Shown here one piece after another: positions 25,955-33,713 of a stretch of DNA of 64,000 nucleotides. The position numbers were made by a program, and so were the translations under genes. This DNA comes from an uncultured Muribaculaceae bacterium (GTDB lineage Bacteria; Bacteroidota; Bacteroidia; Bacteroidales; Muribaculaceae): contig CAJTTA010000005.1 of the NCBI GenBank assembly GCA_910579305.1, positions 1 through 64,000 of the forward strand. Direction: 5' to 3'. Every line of letters starts with the position of its first letter. Position 1 is the stretch's first letter. The notes beneath the pieces were generated by a model, which worked only from the letters and a program-made list of their open reading frames with translations, made no database searches and was not told the DNA's origin.

Positions 25955-26244
25955 AAAGCATACTCATAACCTACGACCAGGCCCACGAAGAGGGCATAAT
26001 AGAGATACTCAACCGTCATGCCTGCCGCGGATTCACCAACTTCGGAACCGTGCAGGGACGTGGCTCCCACCGGGGAGAGCCCCACTACGGCACCCACGCA
26101 TGGCCCTCTCTTGCCTCGGCCATAATCACAATAGTGAGCGATGAGGCGGCTCCACGCCTCATGGCCGACCTCCATGCACTCGACCAGGCCAAGCCCCGCC
26201 TCGGCCTCCGGGCTTTTCTCTGGAATGTGGAAGAGACCATATAA
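25951..26244 (+). CDS. Small PII/CutA-like protein coupled to the RND operon
   Basis: A 97-aa soluble protein with a predicted ferredoxin-like alpha/beta order: SILITYDQAHEEGIIEIL at the start, a glycine-rich loop (GRGSHRGEPHYGTHAWPS) where PII proteins carry the T-loop, and ASAIITIVSDE and GLRAFLWNVEETI as later strands. Small PII-like proteins are known next to some transporters, and RND-linked DUF3240 proteins are of the same size. The family assignment here is tentative. Overlap with the pump gene means translational coupling. A hairpin terminator follows at 26271. Confidence 0.6.
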   Translation: MKSILITYDQAHEEGIIEILNRHACRGFTNFGTVQGRGSHRGEPHYGTHAWPSLASAIITIVSDEAAPRLMADLHALDQAKPRLGLRAFLWNVEETI

Positions 26245-26270
26245 GAGACATTCATCCGCTTTCTAAATAT

Positions 26271-26312
26271 CTCAGGCTTAGGACTATAATCCACAGCCTG
26301 AGATTTATTTAT
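26271..26312 (+). terminator. Terminator after the RND operon
   Basis: CTCAGGCT (26271-26278) pairs with AGCCTGAG (26295-26302), with a 16-nt loop, and is followed by ATTTATTTAT. It stands 26 bp past the last gene and 57 bp before the rho -7 box. Confidence 0.65.
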
Positions 26313-26346
26313 CCCACAGTGTAAGACGCCGTGTAAACAAAATTTT

Positions 26347-26376
26347 TTGGAAATTGAAAAAATCTTCGTAACTTTG
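26347..26376 (+). promoter_or_regulatory. Bacteroidetes promoter (TTG-19-TAACTTTG) for rho
   Basis: TTG at 26347-26349, a 19-bp spacer and TAACTTTG at 26369-26376 make a full consensus. The expected start near 26383 gives a leader of about 270 nt, much longer than for other genes in the window. Confidence 0.75.
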
Positions 26377-26387
26377 CAGCGAGTTAT

Positions 26388-26434
26388 GAGCCGGCATTCA
26401 TCTCTTTTGCCGCTCCCCGGCTCTTTTAATTTTT
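26388..26434 (+). promoter_or_regulatory. Terminator-like hairpin at the start of the rho leader
   Basis: GAGCCGG (26388-26394) pairs with CCGGCTC (26417-26423) and is followed directly by TTTTAATTTTT. It would form within the first 55 nt of the rho transcript. The shape is that of an intrinsic terminator, so it may act as an attenuator. Between it and the second hairpin lie a long T run (about 26509-26522) and no open frame. Confidence 0.6.
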
Positions 26435-26597
26435 AAAGCCTTCCACTTCTCGCATCCATATTGATTGATGGATATACATTTAGGCTAAGAAAGAAATTTA
26501 ACCCCTTTTTATTTTTTTTTTTAACATCAGGCGCGCCTCACCATTGGCAGATCACCTATACTATCTCCATGTGCGCACTATGATTACCCTTATCAAG

Positions 26598-26642
26598 AAG
26601 CGTCCTGATTCAGCACTATGGATTATGACCGGACGCTTTTTC
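26598..26642 (+). promoter_or_regulatory. Second terminator-like hairpin just before rho
   Basis: AAGCGTCC (26598-26605) pairs with GGACGCTT (26631-26638), with a 25-nt loop, followed by TTT. It ends about 12 bp before the rho start codon, where it could block transcription into rho or occlude translation. With the first hairpin it points to autoregulation of rho. Confidence 0.6.
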
Positions 26643-26652
26643 TCCGTCAGTT

Positions 26653-28578
26653 ATGTATAATTACCAAGAACTCACAGCCATGGATCTTCCCCACCTGCGC
26701 GAAATCGCAGAAAAAATGGGCATGAAGAAGACCGAAGACGCCGATGCCGAAACCGTGGCTTACTACATCCTCGATAACCAGGCGGAAGCCTCCGCCAAAG
26801 AGCAGGCCGAAAAACTCGCCGCCGCACCGCGCGAACGAAAGACCCGCACAAAAAAAACAGATACGGCAAAAAGCAAAACCACTGCCACCGACAAGGAAGA
26901 CTCTCCCGAAGCCACAGCAGAAACTCCAACTCCTAAAAAACGTGGCCGAAAACCCAAAGCCGTGGTAGAAGCCGAGAAAGCGGCAGCGGCCGAAATAGCA
27001 GAAAAAGAAACAACCCAGGCAGAACCCGCCCCTGCAGCCGAAGAAGCTCCCGCTCCCAAGAAACGCGGACGCAAACCCAAAGCAACTACCGCAGAAGAGC
27101 CCGAGCCCTCACACATCGCACCGCAGGAAACCCCTCAGCCCACCCCGGCGGCAGAACCCGAAATTACAGCGCCCCACACAACTGAAGACTCACCGGCCCC
27201 CACCCCCAGGCAAGACTTCAGCGAGCGCCCCGCTTCCTCCCTCGGAGCATTCTTCCCAAAAGCGGCCGGAAAGAAATTCCTTCCCCGTTCAGCCAAAGAG
27301 CGCGAAGAAGCGGAAAAAGCTGCCGCAGTAGCACCCATCACAATTCAGGAACCCGGAATAGCACAGGCCCCGAAGCCTGCCGGAAAAATATCACGCAGAC
27401 AGCAACGCCAGGACAGGCACCTTCAGCGCCAGGCCCGTCAGGAAGAGACCATCTTCGACTTCGACGGAATCCTCACCACCTCCGGAGTGCTTGAAATTGT
27501 GCAGGAAGGACACGGATTCCTCCGCTCAAGCGACTATAACTACCTCGCCTCGCCCGACGATGTAATCGTAGACAAGGCCCGCATAAAACAATACGGACTC
27601 AAGACAGGAGACGTAGTCGAAGGAGGAATACGCCCCCCACGCCAGGGCGAGAAATACTTCCCACTCTGCACAGTGACTCTCATCAACGGCCTCGCTCCGG
27701 AGCTCATACGCGACCGCTCTCCGTTTGAACACCTCGTGCCTCTATTCCCCGAAGAAAAATTCGATCTCACCTCCGGCCGCACATGCAATATATCCACACG
27801 AGTGGTCGACATGTTCGCCCCCATAGGCAAAGGCCAGCGCGCCCTAATAGTGGCCCCCCCAAAGACGGGTAAGACAATTCTGCTCAAAGACATAGCCAAC
27901 GCCATAGCGGAAAATCACCCCGAGACCTACATTATAATGCTGCTCATTGACGAGCGCCCGGAAGAAGTGACCGACATGGCTCGCTCGGTGAATGCCGAAG
28001 TGATAGCCTCAACATTCGATGAGCCCGCAGAGCGTCATGTGAAAATCGCAGGCATCGTGCTCGAAAAAGCCAAGCGCCTCGTAGAGAGCGGTCACGATGT
28101 AGTGATCATGCTCGACTCAATCACACGCCTTGCCCGCGCCTACAACACCGTCTCTCCCGCCAGCGGCAAGATTCTCTCAGGCGGTGTTGACGCCAATGCC
28201 CTGCAGCGCCCCAAGCGCTTCTTCGGAGCCGCGCGCAACATAGAGGGCGGCGGATCCCTCACCATAATAGCCACAGCTCTCACCGAGACATCCTCGAAGA
28301 TGGATGAAGTGATTTTCGAAGAATTCAAGGGAACAGGCAACATGGAGCTCCAGCTCGACCGAAAGCTCTCCAACAAGCGCATATTCCCGGCAGTAGACAT
28401 AATCAGTTCCTCCACCCGCCGCGATGACCTGCTTCTCAACCCCGAGGTGCTCAACCGCATGTGGATTCTCCGCAACTACCTCGGAGACATGACCTCGCTT
28501 GAAGCCATGGAGTTTATAAAGAAACGCATGGAGATGACACGCACCAACGAGGAACTGCTCGTGACCATGAATTCCTGA
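26653..28578 (+). CDS. rho: Transcription termination factor Rho with long disordered insert
   Basis: A 641-aa hexameric RNA helicase that ends transcription. The N-terminal helical domain (LTAMDLPHLREIAEKMGMKK) is separated from the RNA-binding cold-shock domain by roughly 200 residues of charged, low-complexity sequence. This insert includes two KKRGRKPK AT-hook-like motifs at about 95-102 and 136-143. The catalytic core is standard: RNA-binding GFLRSSDYNYLASPDDV, Walker A PPKTGKT near 402-408, LLIDERPEEVTDM, and LDSITRLARAYN. Bacteroides Rho is known to carry a disordered insert that promotes phase separation, and this protein fits that type. M9 is an alternative start. ybaK follows after 8 bp. 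Confidence 0.97.
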   Translation: MYNYQELTAMDLPHLREIAEKMGMKKTEDADAETVAYYILDNQAEASAKEQAEKLAAAPRERKTRTKKTDTAKSKTTATDKEDSPEATAETPTPKKRGRKPKAVVEAEKAAAAEIAEKETTQAEPAPAAEEAPAPKKRGRKPKATTAEEPEPSHIAPQETPQPTPAAEPEITAPHTTEDSPAPTPRQDFSERPASSLGAFFPKAAGKKFLPRSAKEREEAEKAAAVAPITIQEPGIAQAPKPAGKISRRQQRQDRHLQRQARQEETIFDFDGILTTSGVLEIVQEGHGFLRSSDYNYLASPDDVIVDKARIKQYGLKTGDVVEGGIRPPRQGEKYFPLCTVTLINGLAPELIRDRSPFEHLVPLFPEEKFDLTSGRTCNISTRVVDMFAPIGKGQRALIVAPPKTGKTILLKDIANAIAENHPETYIIMLLIDERPEEVTDMARSVNAEVIASTFDEPAERHVKIAGIVLEKAKRLVESGHDVVIMLDSITRLARAYNTVSPASGKILSGGVDANALQRPKRFFGAARNIEGGGSLTIIATALTETSSKMDEVIFEEFKGTGNMELQLDRKLSNKRIFPAVDIISSSTRRDDLLLNPEVLNRMWILRNYLGDMTSLEAMEFIKKRMEMTRTNEELLVTMNS

Positions 28579-28586
28579 TCGCTACT

Positions 28587-29081
28587 ATGGCCAAGCACGC
28601 CAAGTCATCCAAGACCAATGTGGCCCGCCTGCTGGATGCCGCCGGAGTGAGCTATGCCCTGGTGGAATATCCGGTAGACGAGGCCCGCCTCGACGCCACG
28701 CATGTGGCGGAGTCAATAGGGGAGGACATAAAACAGGTCTATAAGACGCTGGTACTTAGAGGCGACCGAAGCGGACTCTTCGTATGCGTCGTGCCGGGCA
28801 ACAAAGAGATAGACCTGAAGAAAGCCGCCCGTGCATCCGGCAATAAAAAGGCCGAGATGATCCACATGAAAGAACTCCACCCCTCTACAGGCTACATACG
28901 CGGCGGCTGCTCCCCAATAGGAATGAAGAAAGCACTGCCCACATACTTCCACGAGGCTTGCCTCAGCTTCGATGAAATCTTTGTCTCTGCCGGACAGCGA
29001 GGCCTCCAGTTGCGCATAGCCCCGCAAGCACTCATAGAGTATGTGGGAGCAGAAATAACCGACCTCACAGTAAATCCCTGA
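28587..29081 (+). CDS. ybaK: Cys-tRNA(Pro) deacylase, YbaK/EbsC family
   Basis: A 164-aa editing enzyme that hydrolyses Cys-tRNA(Pro) formed by prolyl-tRNA synthetase. Family elements are KTLVLRGDRSGLFVCVVPG with the following KEIDLKKAARASG, where the Lys is required for activity in YbaK, and the GYIRGGCSPIGMKKALPT loop. Normal length. It lies between rho and aroC; its stop shares one base with the aroC start (TGATG), so the three genes form a transcription unit. Confidence 0.93.
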   Translation: MAKHAKSSKTNVARLLDAAGVSYALVEYPVDEARLDATHVAESIGEDIKQVYKTLVLRGDRSGLFVCVVPGNKEIDLKKAARASGNKKAEMIHMKELHPSTGYIRGGCSPIGMKKALPTYFHEACLSFDEIFVSAGQRGLQLRIAPQALIEYVGAEITDLTVNP

Positions 29082-30100
29082 TGAACACCTTCGGAACCCT
29101 ATTCCGCCTTACCACCTTCGGCGAGAGCCACGGCCCGGCCATGGGAGGCATAATCGACGGCGTGCCCGCCGGCATGGAAATATCGCTGCACAATGTGCAG
29201 AGCGAGCTTGACCGACGCCGCCCGGGAAATTCCGCCCTCACCTCCGCCAGACAGGAATCCGACATAGTGCAGTTCCTGTCAGGGATATATCAAGGCCGCA
29301 CACTCGGCACGCCCATAGGATTCATCATACCCAATAACGATGCCCGCAGCTCAGACTATGAACCTATGCGTCACATCTACCGCCCATCCCATGCCGACTT
29401 CACATATGATGCCAAATACGGACTGCGCGACTGGCGCGGAGGAGGCCGAGCCTCAGCCCGGGAGACCGCATGCCGGGTGGTAGGCGGAGCAGTGGCCCGT
29501 CAATACCTCTGTGCGGCAGGCATCGAAGTCACAGCATTCATATCGCGCATAGGAAGCGCATCAAGGCAATCAGCCTCCGACCCGATCGAGCCGCTTCTTG
29601 CCCAAGTGGAAGAAGTGCGCCGGGAGCAGGACTCCGTGGGAGGAGAAGTGACCTGCACATGCACCGGAGTGCCCGCAGGCATAGGAGAGCCTGTGGCCGG
29701 CAAGCTCCATGCCATGTTGGCCGCAGCCATGACAAGCATCCCCGGCGTGAAAGGAGTCGAGTTTGGAGACGGCTTTGCATTGAGCTCACGGCGGGGCTCC
29801 GAGACCGTAGATATATATGTGGGCTCCCCCGGGGGCATACGCACTCTCACCAATCATTCAGGAGGCATACAGGGGGGCATCTCCACCGGCATGCCCATAG
29901 ATATGCGCATAGCCTTCAAGCCTACGCCCACAATAGCGAGAAAACTCATGACGGTAGACGATGCCGGCAGGTCCGTATCTCTTGAATCACGCGGCCGTCA
30001 TGACCCTTGCATAGCCATGCGCGCTGTGCATGTAGTGGAGGCAATGGCCTGCATGACACTGCTTGATGCCATACTCCTGCACAGAGCCGCACGCTGGTGA
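29081..30100 (+). CDS. aroC: Chorismate synthase
   Basis: A 339-aa FMN-dependent enzyme that makes chorismate, the last shared step of aromatic synthesis and precursor of menaquinone. Signatures present: TFGESHGPAMGGIIDGVPAG at the start, RPSHADFTYDAKYG, GGGRASARETACRVVGG, and the C-terminal FKPTPTIARKL and RGRHDPCIAMRAV. The C-terminus ends about 15 residues sooner than in many homologues, but all motifs are intact. Confidence 0.97.
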   Translation: MNTFGTLFRLTTFGESHGPAMGGIIDGVPAGMEISLHNVQSELDRRRPGNSALTSARQESDIVQFLSGIYQGRTLGTPIGFIIPNNDARSSDYEPMRHIYRPSHADFTYDAKYGLRDWRGGGRASARETACRVVGGAVARQYLCAAGIEVTAFISRIGSASRQSASDPIEPLLAQVEEVRREQDSVGGEVTCTCTGVPAGIGEPVAGKLHAMLAAAMTSIPGVKGVEFGDGFALSSRRGSETVDIYVGSPGGIRTLTNHSGGIQGGISTGMPIDMRIAFKPTPTIARKLMTVDDAGRSVSLESRGRHDPCIAMRAVHVVEAMACMTLLDAILLHRAARW

Positions 30101-30195
30101 GAAGCAAATAAGAGAAAAAAATTAGCCGAAAAAGGAATAATTCAGATAATCTGCGTTATAACTATATATAACCTTACATAATCCGTTTTATTCCA

Positions 30196-31710
30196 ATGAC
30201 TCTTCTACCACAAGATTTAGAACTACTGCAGTCCAAAGGCATATCCAGAGAAACGCTCGACAACCAGCTGCGCCGCTTTGTCGCAGGCTTCCCTTATCTC
30301 AGAGTAATGGCGCCGGCCACACCCGGCAGGGGCATTTTAGCGCTTTCCGCACAAGAACGCGACCGCTACCTATGCGAGTGGGAGCGATTCCTGAGTCACG
30401 GAGGCACCGTAGTGAAAATGGTACCGGCCAGCGGTGCGGCCTCCCGTATGTTCAAGGATCTCTTCGCATACGTGTCAGATCAGAAAGAGACCCCATTTAT
30501 ATCTCAGTTCATAGAGGGCCTTCCCCGGTTTGCATTTTATGAAGATCTCGATAGGGCCTGCATCAGGCTTTATGGTCATGACATACCCTCCCTCCTGTCA
30601 GCCGGACGAAAGCGAGACATCGTGAAAGCACTCATCGACAAAGAAGGACTTGATTACGGACAGTTGCCAAAGGCCTTGCTGCACTTCCATAAAGAAGCCG
30701 GAGGCGCACGCACACCCATAGAAGAGCACCTCGCCGAAGGAGCCGGATATGCAGCCGGCAGCGATGGCAAAGTGCATGTGCACTTCACCGTAAGCCCCTC
30801 GCACATCCAAATGATGCAAGCCCGCATCAATGAAGTCTTGCCGGAAATGGAGAAGAGATATGGAGTGAAATACCAAGTGGATATGAGCATCCAGAAATCC
30901 TCTACCGACACTGTGGCAGTGAACATGGATAACACCCCCTATAGGGAGAATGATCACCTGTTTTTCCGCCCTGCCGGCCACGGTGCGCTTCTCGCCAATC
31001 TTGCTGCTCTTGATGAAGAAGTGGTCTTTCTTAAGAATATAGACAATGTTGTGCCGGAATCACAACGCGCCACCACAATAGAATACAAGAAAATACTCGG
31101 AGGAGTGCTTGTCGACGCACACCGCAATATCGCACATTATGCCGACATGTTGCGCCAAGGCCTTCCCTCTCGCCCGCTACTTGATGAAATGCTTGATTTC
31201 ATGCATGACACCCTGTTCATCACCGATGAAGGAGCCGAAAGCATGGATGACTTGGAACTGGCTGATTACTTACTGTGTAAATTCGACCGCCCCTTGCGCG
31301 TGTGCGGAATGGTGCGCAACGAGGGAGAACCCGGAGGAGGCCCGTTCCTCGCATACAACTCCGACGGCACAATAAGCCCCCAGATACTTGAAAGCTCACA
31401 GTTTGACCCCGAAGCCTCCTCCACATCCACGCTCCTTGCCTCCTCCACACACTTCAATCCCGTAGACCTCGTGTGCTACATCCGCGACCTTGACGGCCGG
31501 AGCTACGATTTGTCCGATTACGTAGATGAGGAAACCGGACTTATCTCACGCAAGAGCCGCAAAGGAGTGGAGATAAAGGCCCTTGAGCTGCCGGGCCTGT
31601 GGAACGGATCCATGAGCGACTGGAATACAATATTTGTAGAAGTCTCCCCCGACACATTCAATCCAGTGAAGACCGTCAACGATCTGCTGCGACCGGCTCA
31701 CCAGGATTGA
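30196..31710 (+). CDS. DUF4301 family protein
   Basis: A 504-aa cytoplasmic protein of a family found mostly in Bacteroidetes; function unknown. No signal peptide or membrane segment is visible. Conserved-looking stretches are VKMVPASGAASRMFKDLFAY (near residue 75), FRPAGHGALLANLAALD (near 257) and CGMVRNEGEPGGGPFLAYN (near 372). The Gly-rich GAASRMFK and PAGHGAL loops look like nucleotide- or sugar-phosphate-binding elements, as in nucleotidyltransferases, but that is only an impression. It is monocistronic. The 95 bp upstream are A/T-rich without a clear TAnnTTTG box. Confidence 0.8.
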   Translation: MTLLPQDLELLQSKGISRETLDNQLRRFVAGFPYLRVMAPATPGRGILALSAQERDRYLCEWERFLSHGGTVVKMVPASGAASRMFKDLFAYVSDQKETPFISQFIEGLPRFAFYEDLDRACIRLYGHDIPSLLSAGRKRDIVKALIDKEGLDYGQLPKALLHFHKEAGGARTPIEEHLAEGAGYAAGSDGKVHVHFTVSPSHIQMMQARINEVLPEMEKRYGVKYQVDMSIQKSSTDTVAVNMDNTPYRENDHLFFRPAGHGALLANLAALDEEVVFLKNIDNVVPESQRATTIEYKKILGGVLVDAHRNIAHYADMLRQGLPSRPLLDEMLDFMHDTLFITDEGAESMDDLELADYLLCKFDRPLRVCGMVRNEGEPGGGPFLAYNSDGTISPQILESSQFDPEASSTSTLLASSTHFNPVDLVCYIRDLDGRSYDLSDYVDEETGLISRKSRKGVEIKALELPGLWNGSMSDWNTIFVEVSPDTFNPVKTVNDLLRPAHQD

Positions 31711-31740
31711 CTTTACAAAAACATAAAACTGAGGCTGATG

Positions 31741-31772
31741 TTTGCTGTTCTGCAGAAAAATCCTTACTTTTG
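31741..31772 (+). promoter_or_regulatory. Bacteroidetes promoter (TTTG-20-TACTTTTG)
   Basis: TTTG at 31741-31744 and TACTTTTG at 31765-31772 lie 20 bp apart, 70 bp before the GYF/TM2 gene. Confidence 0.7.
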
Positions 31773-31842
31773 CATATCGATAAGTCATCCCGGATACTTA
31801 TAGCTCGGGATGAGATTTCAATAACAGCTAAAAGAAAATTAT

Positions 31843-32334
31843 ATGGCACAGTGGTACATATTATATCAGGGACAGCAGGTAGGCCCAATGGAGCAAAAAC
31901 AGCTCCTTGCCTACGGACTCAACCCCAACTCGCAAGTGTGGTGCGAAGGCATGCCCCAATGGGCGCCCGCCTTCACTATACCCGATCTCATGACCATGAT
32001 AAGCGAGCAAGGCAACAAGGCATATGATCACAACGCATATGCCCGGGGTGAAGTGCTTCCATATGCCGGAGCCTATGACGGATCCAACTACCCAGCCTCA
32101 GGCAAGAGCAAGACTACTGCAGGGATATTCGCACTCCTGTTAGGATGGCTCGGCATTCATTATTTCTACTGCGGCAAAGTAGGCGGAGGCTTCATCACAA
32201 TCCTGCTCGTGATAGTAACATGCGGACTGTGGGAGCTCCTCACCTTTGTGCAAGGCATACTGATTCTCACTATGTCGCAAGAGGAATTCGATCGAAAATA
32301 CGTCAACTCCACGAGTGTATTCCCGCTCTTCTGA
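31843..32334 (+). CDS. GYF_2 and TM2 domain membrane protein
   Basis: A 163-aa protein with an N-terminal GYF_2 domain (WYILYQGQQVGPMEQKQLLAYGL, VWCEGMPQWAPA; residues 4-48), a Tyr-rich linker and a C-terminal TM2 domain with two helices (GIFALLLGWLGIHYFYCGK and FITILLVIVTCGLWELL). GYF_2 is thought to bind proline-rich partners, and TM2 is a membrane hairpin of unknown role. A DUF2752 gene overlaps its end, a frequent pairing. Confidence 0.85.
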   Translation: MAQWYILYQGQQVGPMEQKQLLAYGLNPNSQVWCEGMPQWAPAFTIPDLMTMISEQGNKAYDHNAYARGEVLPYAGAYDGSNYPASGKSKTTAGIFALLLGWLGIHYFYCGKVGGGFITILLVIVTCGLWELLTFVQGILILTMSQEEFDRKYVNSTSVFPLF

Positions 32335-32683
32335 ACCGCTCGACAAGGCTTCGCTACGCATCTACGCCGGCTGTGGCGCCACATATATCATCATACTGAT
32401 ATATGTGGCTGCTTCAAGACTATGGCCCGAAGTCACCGGCATGATAGTGCGCTGTCCGCTCCACGAATTAACAGGACTGGAATGTCCATCCTGCGGGCTT
32501 ACACGTGCCATACACGCATTGCTCGACCTCGATTTCGCCAGGGCGGCAAGGCTCAATATCCTTGCGTTTCCGGTAGCTGTGCTGGCTGTGGCCTTTCCGC
32601 TTGTGTGCATCTCCGACCTGCTTTGCGGAACCCGCATCCTGCCTCTTACATTCAAAGGGAAACAGTTTCTTAAAAGAGCTTAA
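32315..32683 (+). CDS. DUF2752 membrane protein
   Basis: A 122-aa protein with three hydrophobic helices and the DUF2752 signature CPLHELTGLECPSCGLTRA (near residue 47). The function is unknown; the paired Cys might bind metal. GTG at 32315 is the only reasonable start near the gene's beginning and overlaps the TM2 gene by 20 bp. Co-transcription with that gene is likely. Confidence 0.8.
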   Translation: MYSRSSEPLDKASLRIYAGCGATYIIILIYVAASRLWPEVTGMIVRCPLHELTGLECPSCGLTRAIHALLDLDFARAARLNILAFPVAVLAVAFPLVCISDLLCGTRILPLTFKGKQFLKRA

Positions 32684-32718
32684 AATTCCGCGGCTTTGCC
32701 TGAATGCCGGTGCCGGCA

Positions 32719-32750
32719 TTTGCAAGGGTGCGGAATAATTGCTATTTTTG
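32719..32750 (+). promoter_or_regulatory. Bacteroidetes promoter (TTTG-20-TATTTTTG)
   Basis: TTTG at 32719-32722 and TATTTTTG at 32743-32750, spacer 20 bp, 37 bp before the GTG start of the SurA-like lipoprotein. A perfect 8-bp inverted repeat (AATGCCGG TG CCGGCATT, 32703-32720) overlaps the -33 box and could be an operator or the preceding terminator. Confidence 0.65.
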
Positions 32751-32787
32751 CACGTTATAATAACAGCTATCCACCCCGCCCACCTCC

Positions 32788-33678
32788 GTGAAGCTTCATC
32801 CCCTTATACTCATAGCAATGGGAGCGCTCATGCCCGCTTCCTGCTCAAGGCAGGAGGCCGATGATAAGAATCGGCCTCGCCCGGAGGTGCTTATGCAAGT
32901 GGGAGACTCAGTGCTCACACGCAGCCAGGTGGTGGCGCAGCTTCCGGCAGGAATCTCAGCCATAGACAGTGCCCGATTGTTTGATGCCATAGTGGAGGAA
33001 TGGCTTGAGCGCAACATGCTCGTGGATGTTGCCGTGAAGAACCTTCCGGATATCGATCGCATAGACCGTCTTGTAGAGCAATACCGGCGTCAGCTCCTTG
33101 CCGATGAGTATCGGCGTCTCATGGCGGCCGAATATGCCGGCGAAGTATCTTCCGATTCCGTGCGGGCTCAATATAATGCCAATATTGACAGATACGTGCT
33201 CACGTCTCCTGTAATCAAAGGCATCTATGTGAAACTGCCATCCGATGCCCCGCAACTTACCGAAGTGAGAACATGGATGCGCAGCGCCACGCCCGAAGCA
33301 ATAGACAAGCTTGAAGCATGTGGCCTGAAAGGAGCTATGGAATACGAATACTTCGGCGATGAATGGGTAGCCTGGGAGGAACTGGTGCGCCGCATTCCTT
33401 ACCGCTTCAATTCAAGCGAGAGCATCACCGTCCCCGGCAAAATGTTTGAGACATCATCCGACGGCATCACATATCTGCTGCACGTGACCGACGTCATTCC
33501 GGCAGGAGAGAAGATGCCCTATGATTTCGCGAAGCCATTGATAGAGCAGGAGCTTGCCGAGACATGCCGAGATACCTATGATCGCCGTCTCCTTAGAGAT
33601 ATATACGCCCGCGAGCTTGACAGTCGAAGAATTCACACGGGAACATATATCCCTGTGCGATACCGCGACTTGAAGTGA
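32788..33678 (+). CDS. SurA-like periplasmic lipoprotein without parvulin domain
   Basis: A 296-aa protein. A GTG start gives a lipoprotein signal (MKLHPLILIAMGALMPASC, Cys19). The mature part has a SurA-type N-terminal region: LMQVGDSVLTRSQVVAQLPAG, IVEEWLERNMLVDVAVKNLPD, and a helical segment similar to the chaperone domain of PpiC/SurA proteins. No recognisable parvulin active site follows, so a chaperone rather than an isomerase is inferred. It heads an envelope-biogenesis run with a true SurA-like isomerase and an OstA-like protein. Confidence 0.65.
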   Translation: MKLHPLILIAMGALMPASCSRQEADDKNRPRPEVLMQVGDSVLTRSQVVAQLPAGISAIDSARLFDAIVEEWLERNMLVDVAVKNLPDIDRIDRLVEQYRRQLLADEYRRLMAAEYAGEVSSDSVRAQYNANIDRYVLTSPVIKGIYVKLPSDAPQLTEVRTWMRSATPEAIDKLEACGLKGAMEYEYFGDEWVAWEELVRRIPYRFNSSESITVPGKMFETSSDGITYLLHVTDVIPAGEKMPYDFAKPLIEQELAETCRDTYDRRLLRDIYARELDSRRIHTGTYIPVRYRDLK

Positions 33679-33713
33679 TGCTCATATGATAAATGACAGA
33701 ACAATAACATAAT

